Source: Microvirga terrae (GTDB taxonomy: Bacteria > Pseudomonadota > Alphaproteobacteria > Rhizobiales > Beijerinckiaceae). Taken from it: a stretch of 64,000 bases of DNA. Under the pieces are notes generated by a model. The model made no database searches and was not told the origin of the DNA. It worked only from the letters and a program-made list of their open reading frames with translations. The stretch covers positions 806,001 through 870,000 of the forward strand of contig NZ_CP102845.1 of assembly GCF_013307435.2 (NCBI RefSeq), given 5' to 3'. Below, piece after piece: positions 59,865 through 64,000 of this stretch (position 1 is the stretch's first letter; every line of letters begins with the position of its first letter). A program made the position numbers and the translations under genes.

Positions 59865-60311
59865 CTAGGGAGACGGTGATCCGCTCGGGGCCTGCGCGAT
59901 CAAGGATACTTTGCTGAAGCCCGCGGCGTTGATCTGGCCCATGATCTCGATGATGCGCCCATAAGGAACGGCCTTGTCGCCACGGACGAGGACGACCTGG
60001 CTCGGATCCACGCCGGCGAGCTGCCGCAGGCGCGGCATCATGGTCTCGGGAGCGAGCGGCTCCTTGTCGAGGAACGGCTGGCCCTGCGCGTCGATGGTGA
60101 CCACGACCGGCTGCTTCGGCTGCGACACCTTCGGGGCTGCCGTCTTCGGCAGCTGCACGGGCACGCCGACGGTCATCAGCGGTGCCGCCACCATGAAGAT
60201 GATGAGCAGAACGAGCATCACATCCACCAGCGGCGTGACGTTGATCTCCGACAGGGGAGCGGACCCGAACTCGTCGTCCGTATCCTGCGCCCGGATTGGC
60301 CCCATGCCCAT
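59865..60311 (-). CDS. exbD: ExbD/TolR-family proton channel subunit
   Basis: A 148-residue protein with one membrane segment (about 25-45) containing the pmf-sensing Asp30 in INVTPLVDVMLVLLIIFMVA, and a periplasmic domain ending VSLIAQAPSGSPSP. Adjacent tonB favours ExbD over TolR. The ATG overlaps the exbB stop (TAATG). A second ATG at 60305 is possible. Confidence 0.9.
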   Translation of the reverse strand: MGMGPIRAQDTDDEFGSAPLSEINVTPLVDVMLVLLIIFMVAAPLMTVGVPVQLPKTAAPKVSQPKQPVVVTIDAQGQPFLDKEPLAPETMMPRLRQLAGVDPSQVVLVRGDKAVPYGRIIEIMGQINAAGFSKVSLIAQAPSGSPSP

Positions 60312-60997
60312 TATTCGGCAGCCTCCGCCCGAACGTGGGACTTGCGGTCGCGGGCGAGCCGGTCGCCGAGCGCCGTGATGCCGGCCGCGAAGGATTGCTG
60401 CAGGCGTCCGAGATCGGTCGTCAGTTTGTTGTAGGCCATGACGGCCGGAATGGCGGCCACGAGACCGATGGCGGTTGCAAACAACGCCTCGGCGATGCCC
60501 GGCGCCACGACGGAGAGGCTCGTGTCCTGGCTGGCGGCGATGGCCGAGAAGGAGTTCATGATGCCCCAGACCGTTCCGAACAGGCCGATGAACGGTGCCG
60601 CGGAGCCGATCGTGGCGAGGAACGGCAATCCAACCTGAAGCTGGCGCATGTCGACGGACAGGGCAGCCCGCATGGCCCGTTCGATGCGCTCCCGCCGGTC
60701 GGCGCGGCTCTCGGAGACGTCCTGATCGCGCCACGCCTCGTGACCGGCCGCGACGATCCGGCCCGTCGCCCCGGGCATCTGCGGATGAAGCCTATCACCC
60801 GAGCGCGCCGCAGCTTCGAAAGCGCGGGCCTGACGACGGATGCTTCCGAAGCGAAGGAGCTTCTCGATGACGATGGTCCAGCAGCCGAGGGAGGCCAGGA
60901 CGAGCAGGATCATGACGCTTTTGACGATCGGATCGGCTTGCAGAAACAGGCCGAGGAAGGACATGTCATGCGTTGCGGCAGGCATGATCTCATTCAT
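60311..60997 (-). CDS. exbB: ExbB/TolQ-family proton channel subunit
   Basis: A 228-residue membrane protein with three helices (about 22-42, 125-150 and 165-190) and the conserved MotA/TolQ/ExbB region GLPFLATIGSAAPFIGLFGT with VWGIMNSFSAIA. It forms the proton channel with ExbD. The order exbB-exbD-tonB in one direction identifies an Exb rather than Tol system. A small exported protein gene lies just upstream. Confidence 0.92.
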   Translation of the reverse strand: MNEIMPAATHDMSFLGLFLQADPIVKSVMILLVLASLGCWTIVIEKLLRFGSIRRQARAFEAAARSGDRLHPQMPGATGRIVAAGHEAWRDQDVSESRADRRERIERAMRAALSVDMRQLQVGLPFLATIGSAAPFIGLFGTVWGIMNSFSAIAASQDTSLSVVAPGIAEALFATAIGLVAAIPAVMAYNKLTTDLGRLQQSFAAGITALGDRLARDRKSHVRAEAAE

Positions 60998-61007
60998 GAG
61001 GGCAATC

Positions 61008-61475
61008 TCACTTCACGAAGGATACGGCGTCGATCTTGGAGGCCGTCTCGATTCCGGACAGGCATTCCTCGCGCGCGCTGGTCGCGCCTTCGCAGGTCAG
61101 GACGTCGTTGAGCAGAACACGTCCGAAGCGCGAACAGGTCAGTCCCGGAAAGTCGAAGAGCTTGATGAGGGTTTTGCGGCGAGGCACCGGACCCACTTCC
61201 ACCGCCAGCCTCTTGGCTGCCACGCCATCCGTATCCAGCGCGAAGAGATCGAGCTTCAGAGATTTCCAGCCCTCGCCCTTTTGATTGTCGATGAGAAAGT
61301 AGGTCCGGCAGTTCTCCCCCGATGCTTCGATCTTGTTCAACTCGATCCGCAAGGGGCTTGAAGCCGACGCATTGTCCTGGGCGAGCGCCATCCCGCTGAA
61401 AGGCAGGAGCAGAGCCAAGCAGGCGAAGACGCTTCCTGCTGCAAACCCAGGCTCATTCCATGTGCTCATGCCCAT
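61008..61475 (-). CDS. Exported protein upstream of exbB
   Basis: A 155-residue protein with a signal peptide (hydrophobic stretch about 12-32, cleavage near GMALAQ). The mature domain has three or four cysteines (GENCRTYFLIDN, LTCSRFGRV, LTCEGATSAREECL) and a beta-rich pattern. It lies 10 bases upstream of exbB, so it is very probably in the TonB operon; it could bind a ligand or partner in the periplasm. I do not recognise a named family. Confidence 0.65.
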   Translation of the reverse strand: MGMSTWNEPGFAAGSVFACLALLLPFSGMALAQDNASASSPLRIELNKIEASGENCRTYFLIDNQKGEGWKSLKLDLFALDTDGVAAKRLAVEVGPVPRRKTLIKLFDFPGLTCSRFGRVLLNDVLTCEGATSAREECLSGIETASKIDAVSFVK

Positions 61476-61919
61476 GAACTCATTCTCCTCATGCTGGCGA
61501 GCGACCGCCGGACGTGATGCGCAGCTCCGGATCCTTCAGCGAAAGAGCTGAACGAACGCACTTGCCTTCGGCAGATCGAACGAGTGCCCGAGACCGGGAG
61601 AATTCCCGCAGGGGCGTCCGATGAGATATCTGAAAGAATTGAGATTGATCAAGGGCTTAGCCAAAAATCAGAGGTGTTCTAAAACACCCGCTACAGCCTT
61701 GAGATCGGGGTGGTATTCGCTTCCTTAAAAGTGCTTCAAAGTAATTTTCTTCCGATTTGCCGCGCCATTCGGCGGTTGGCGGGACCTTGGCCCGGCTTCA
61801 TCTTAGGCGGCCGCCCGCCGCACGAAGCTCGGCCGTTTTCGTTTGGATTTCACGAAAAGACCATTTTGCATGAAGAAGAGGAAGAAGAGAGAGCATGCCC
61901 TTGATTCAGGAGAACCTGC
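61476..61919. other. Gap of about 440 bases between exb operon and small membrane gene
   Basis: No supported gene is seen. It contains a small hairpin, GGTGTT-CTAA-AACACC (61673-61688), and AT-rich stretches that could hold the exb promoter. A half-site TTCTAAA resembles part of an iron-control element but has no partner. Confidence 0.4.
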
Positions 61920-62021
61920 TTGAGCTTCAACGGTCACGACAAGCCCTTTCCCACCTGGTATCCCTATGCATTCGTGGGTGCGCTGGCAGCGATTGGCGCG
62001 GCGTTCTACGTGCTCGGCTAA
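61920..62021 (+). CDS. 33-residue single-pass membrane protein
   Basis: A very short gene starting TTG with a strong AGGAG (61908-61912) seven bases upstream. The protein has a polar N-terminus (MSFNGHDKPFPTWYPYAF) followed by one helix (VGALAAIGAAFYVLG). It is intact, ends with TAA and sits in an otherwise empty region. Small membrane proteins of this kind often belong to respiratory or transport complexes; the partner is unknown. Confidence 0.55.
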   Translation: MSFNGHDKPFPTWYPYAFVGALAAIGAAFYVLG

Positions 62022-62327
62022 GCCCACCCGATTATCGATTGGCCGTCCCTTGCTGCCGATGGCGATGCTCGACGTCCTAAAAACGGCCGATGCGCGTAGT
62101 TCGACTGCATGCCGGGATGGGGCGGCACGGGCTCCAGCACTGCATCCCAAAGCGAAGCGAGGCGGTACATCCGCGCCCCGTTCGCATTTGGGAGAGTGTC
62201 GATCCGGCGAGGGATCAGCGGGAAGATCATCGCCCGGTGATGGTTAACAACGGGTTAACGGGCCTCCCGAGGAACGATGTGTCGCACTCGCCGCCCGTCC
62301 GGGATCATCGGACGGTCGGCGCTGCGC
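62022..62327. other. Gap of about 300 bases with no supported gene
   Basis: I find no convincing gene. A minus-strand frame of 70 codons (62018-62230) starts 14 bases after a CtrA-like box, but its composition is not protein-like. The only notable sequence is the CtrA box listed separately. Confidence 0.4.
62244..62259. promoter_or_regulatory. Perfect CtrA box
   Basis: TTAACAACGGGTTAAC is TTAA-N7-TTAA followed by C, the full CtrA consensus; on the other strand it reads into TTAACCAT, the extended half-site. It is in the non-coding gap downstream of the UxaA-family gene, so the controlled transcript is not obvious. Confidence 0.45.
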
Positions 62328-63845
62328 TTACATCGTTGCGCCGACCTGCCACGGGACGAACTCGAGATCGCCGTAGCCGAGATCCTCCGACTTCGTGTGC
62401 TCCCCGGAGGCGACCCGGAGCAGGATCTCGAAGATTTCCTGGCCCTTCGTTTCCAGGGACACGCCGTCGAGAACATCGCCGCAATTGATGTCCATGTCGT
62501 CGAGCATGCGACGGTAGATGTCGGAATTGGTGGCGAGCTTCAGGGACGGCACGGGCTTGCAGCCGAATGCCGAGCCGCGGCCGGTCGTGAAGGCGATCAG
62601 GTTCGCGCCGCCGGCCACTTGGCCGGTCGCCGCAACAGGATCATAGCCGGGCGTATCCATGTAGACGAAGCCGTGGTCCTTCACGGGTTCGGCGTATTCG
62701 TAGACAGCCCGAAGGGTCGAGCGTCCGCCCTTCGCGGCGGCGCCCAGGGATTTCTCAAGGATCGTCGTCAATCCGCCGGCCTTGTTGCCGGGTGAGGGAT
62801 TGTTGTTCATCTCGCCGCCGTTGCGGGCCGTGTAATCCTCCCACCATCTGATCCGCGACACGAGCTTCTCGCCGATGTCCGGGGTGGCGGCCCGCCGGGT
62901 CAGAAGATGCTCAGCACCGTAGATTTCAGGGGTTTCCGACAGGATCGACGTTCCGCCATGACGGACCAGCAGATCGGACGCGACACCCAGCGCCGGGTTG
63001 GCGGTGAGGGCTGAATAGCCGTCGGAACCGCCGCATTGAAGGGCCAGCACCAGTTCCGATGCGGGGCGCGTCTCCCGCTGAGCCCGAGCGACGATCGGGA
63101 GCATGTCCTTCACGGCCTCGACGATGGCCTGCACGGTGCGCCTCGTGCCGCCCGTCTCCTGAATGGTGAGGGTGCGGAAGGTTTCGCTTTCTGTAAGGCC
63201 GTATTCCTGCTTCATCCTGCCGATCTGAAACACCTCGCAGCCGAGACCGACCATGATGACGCCGGCGAAGTTGGGGTGGCTGGCATAACCCCATTGCGTA
63301 CGACGCAGGATGTCGAACCCTTCGCCGTAGGCGGCGTGGCCGCAACCCGTCCCGTGAACGATCGCAACGACGCCGTCGATGCCGGGATAGTCGCGAAGAA
63401 GACCTGAGCGCTCGACTTCGGCGGCTGCGAAGCGTGCGACGGACGCGGAGCAATTCACCGATGTCAGAATGCCGATATAGTTCCGCGTGCCCGTTCGACC
63501 GGACGCGCGGCGGTACCCCTGGAAGGTGGCGCGCAGTCCGGGCGCAAGCAGATCGTCTTCCCGGGCATCTGCGCTGAAGGCGTAGTCCCGCTCGAAGTCG
63601 TGCAGACCGACATTGTGCTCGTGCACCCATTCGCCGGGCGCGATGTGGGTCTTGGCGAAGCCGATGATCTGGCCGAACTTGCGGATCGGCTCGCCTTCCC
63701 GGATCGGCTGCGCGGCCATCTTGTGGCCGCGCAGGATACGTTCGCGGGCCGTCAGTCCAGCCGCGCTCGCGCCCTGGTTCACGAGGTCGATGGCGATGAC
63801 CACATTGTCATCGGGCGAGAGGCGGATGGTGCGGGGAGTGCTCAT
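62328..63845 (-). CDS. UxaA-family sugar-acid dehydratase (altronate/galactarate type)
   Basis: A 505-residue enzyme with an N-terminal SAF-like domain (about 1-95, VVIAIDLVNQGASAAGL) and the large UxaA/GarD catalytic region (TGTRNYIGILTSVNCSASVA, VHGTGCGHAAYGEGFDIL, LQCGGSDGYSALTANPALG, NNNPSPGNKAGGLTTILEKS). These iron-dependent enzymes remove water from altronate, galactarate or related acids. Length is normal. The following gene on the same strand is a TRAP-type permease, suggesting uptake and dehydration of a sugar acid; the exact substrate is unclear. Confidence 0.88.
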   Translation of the reverse strand: MSTPRTIRLSPDDNVVIAIDLVNQGASAAGLTARERILRGHKMAAQPIREGEPIRKFGQIIGFAKTHIAPGEWVHEHNVGLHDFERDYAFSADAREDDLLAPGLRATFQGYRRASGRTGTRNYIGILTSVNCSASVARFAAAEVERSGLLRDYPGIDGVVAIVHGTGCGHAAYGEGFDILRRTQWGYASHPNFAGVIMVGLGCEVFQIGRMKQEYGLTESETFRTLTIQETGGTRRTVQAIVEAVKDMLPIVARAQRETRPASELVLALQCGGSDGYSALTANPALGVASDLLVRHGGTSILSETPEIYGAEHLLTRRAATPDIGEKLVSRIRWWEDYTARNGGEMNNNPSPGNKAGGLTTILEKSLGAAAKGGRSTLRAVYEYAEPVKDHGFVYMDTPGYDPVAATGQVAGGANLIAFTTGRGSAFGCKPVPSLKLATNSDIYRRMLDDMDINCGDVLDGVSLETKGQEIFEILLRVASGEHTKSEDLGYGDLEFVPWQVGATM

Positions 63846-63888
63846 GAGTATCTCAATAATCGGTTAGGAATGTCTATCGAACGATCCA

Positions 63889-64000
63889 CTATCGTCCCAA
63901 ACCCATTTTCTGCGGGAGCCAAAGCGTCAGTTCCGGAATATAGGTGATCGCGATCAGCGCGAGCATCAAGGGGACGAGCCAGGGAAGGATCGCCACCGTG
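63889..64000 (-). CDS. TRAP transporter large permease (DctM-type), C-terminal end only
   Basis: The last 36 codons of a membrane protein running off the right edge. The visible sequence is a hydrophobic helix (VAILPWLVPLMLALIAITY) followed by IPELTLWLPQKMG, which closely fits the C-terminus of DctM-type TRAP permeases. It is 43 bases upstream of the UxaA-family gene on the same strand. The short length limits confidence. Confidence 0.7.
   Translation of the reverse strand, partial: TVAILPWLVPLMLALIAITYIPELTLWLPQKMGLGR

Noticed and set aside
61672..61690. Possible iron-control element upstream of the exb-tonB operon
   Set aside because: Only a half-site (TTCTAAA) is present within a small hairpin; the second half expected for an Irr-type box is missing.
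1..64000. CRISPR arrays, tRNA or rRNA genes and insertion sequences
   Set aside because: I saw no regularly spaced direct repeats with variable spacers, no tRNA-like cloverleaf and no transposase gene. Without a search tool a divergent tRNA could be missed.

Overview
The window looks like chromosomal DNA of a motile alphaproteobacterium of the Hyphomicrobiales (Rhizobiales). The evidence is the rhizobial-type flagellar gene order (motA-fliM-fliN-fliG-flhB read away from flgF-fliI; motC and fliK; flgE-flgK-flgL-flaF-flbT-flgD-fliQ-flhA-fliR), a DUF1217 protein, FlaF/FlbT control of flagellin, an Omp19-like Inh-domain lipoprotein and a bacterial transglutaminase-like cysteine peptidase. The DNA is GC-rich, so many long antisense frames are shadows. 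A Methylobacteriaceae-like host (for example Microvirga) is a guess, not a demonstrated identity.

Layout. (1) 1-30.9 kb is a flagellar/chemotaxis island: the end of motC, fliK and a lytic transglycosylase; a leftward block from motA to flhB and an unknown coupled gene; rightward flgF-fliI, flgE to flgD-fliQ, flhA-fliR-fliJ-like-flgJ with two small coupled genes, cheY-cheB-cheR, one flagellin with a structured leader, a DUF1217 protein and a chemoreceptor. fliF, flgB, flgC, fliE, flgG, flgA, flgI, flgH, fliP and motB are absent here and presumably lie beyond the left edge. A 13-bp motif, GCCTCGCGCAAGC, recurs upstream of five flagellar/chemotaxis units. (2) 30.9-33.0 kb holds four stand-alone receiver-domain proteins, one of which has lost its phospho-acceptor Asp. 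(3) 33.1-51.2 kb is aromatic catabolism: a fused indolepyruvate ferredoxin oxidoreductase with a divergent Lrp-type regulator, then a phenylacetyl-CoA (paa) cluster with a hydratase/3-hydroxyacyl-CoA dehydrogenase fusion, paaZ, paaX, paaABCDE plus an extra PaaA/PaaC-like ferritin-fold protein, a TetR regulator, paaK, paaI and paaG. Two matching palindromes sit inside the predicted promoters of paaZ and paaG and are likely TetR operators. (4) 51.5-58.8 kb holds a branched-chain-amino-acid-type ABC transporter (five genes), then a DUF2783 protein, an FAD-dependent aromatic hydroxylase-like enzyme and an MBL-fold protein. (5) 58.9-61.5 kb is a TonB-ExbD-ExbB energy-coupling operon with a small exported protein. 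(6) 61.9-64 kb holds a 33-residue membrane protein, a UxaA-family sugar-acid dehydratase and the end of a TRAP-type permease.

How the genes fit together. PaaK makes phenylacetyl-CoA from phenylacetate. The indolepyruvate oxidoreductase could make aryl-acetyl-CoA directly from aryl-pyruvates. PaaABCE (with PaaD for cluster assembly) epoxidises it, PaaG isomerises to the oxepin, PaaZ opens the ring, and the fused hydratase/dehydrogenase performs beta-oxidation. The thiolase PaaJ is not in the window. A compound palindromic repeat (two hairpins with a constant 37-bp spacer) occurs three times, at 23.8, 33.1 and 37.3 kb.
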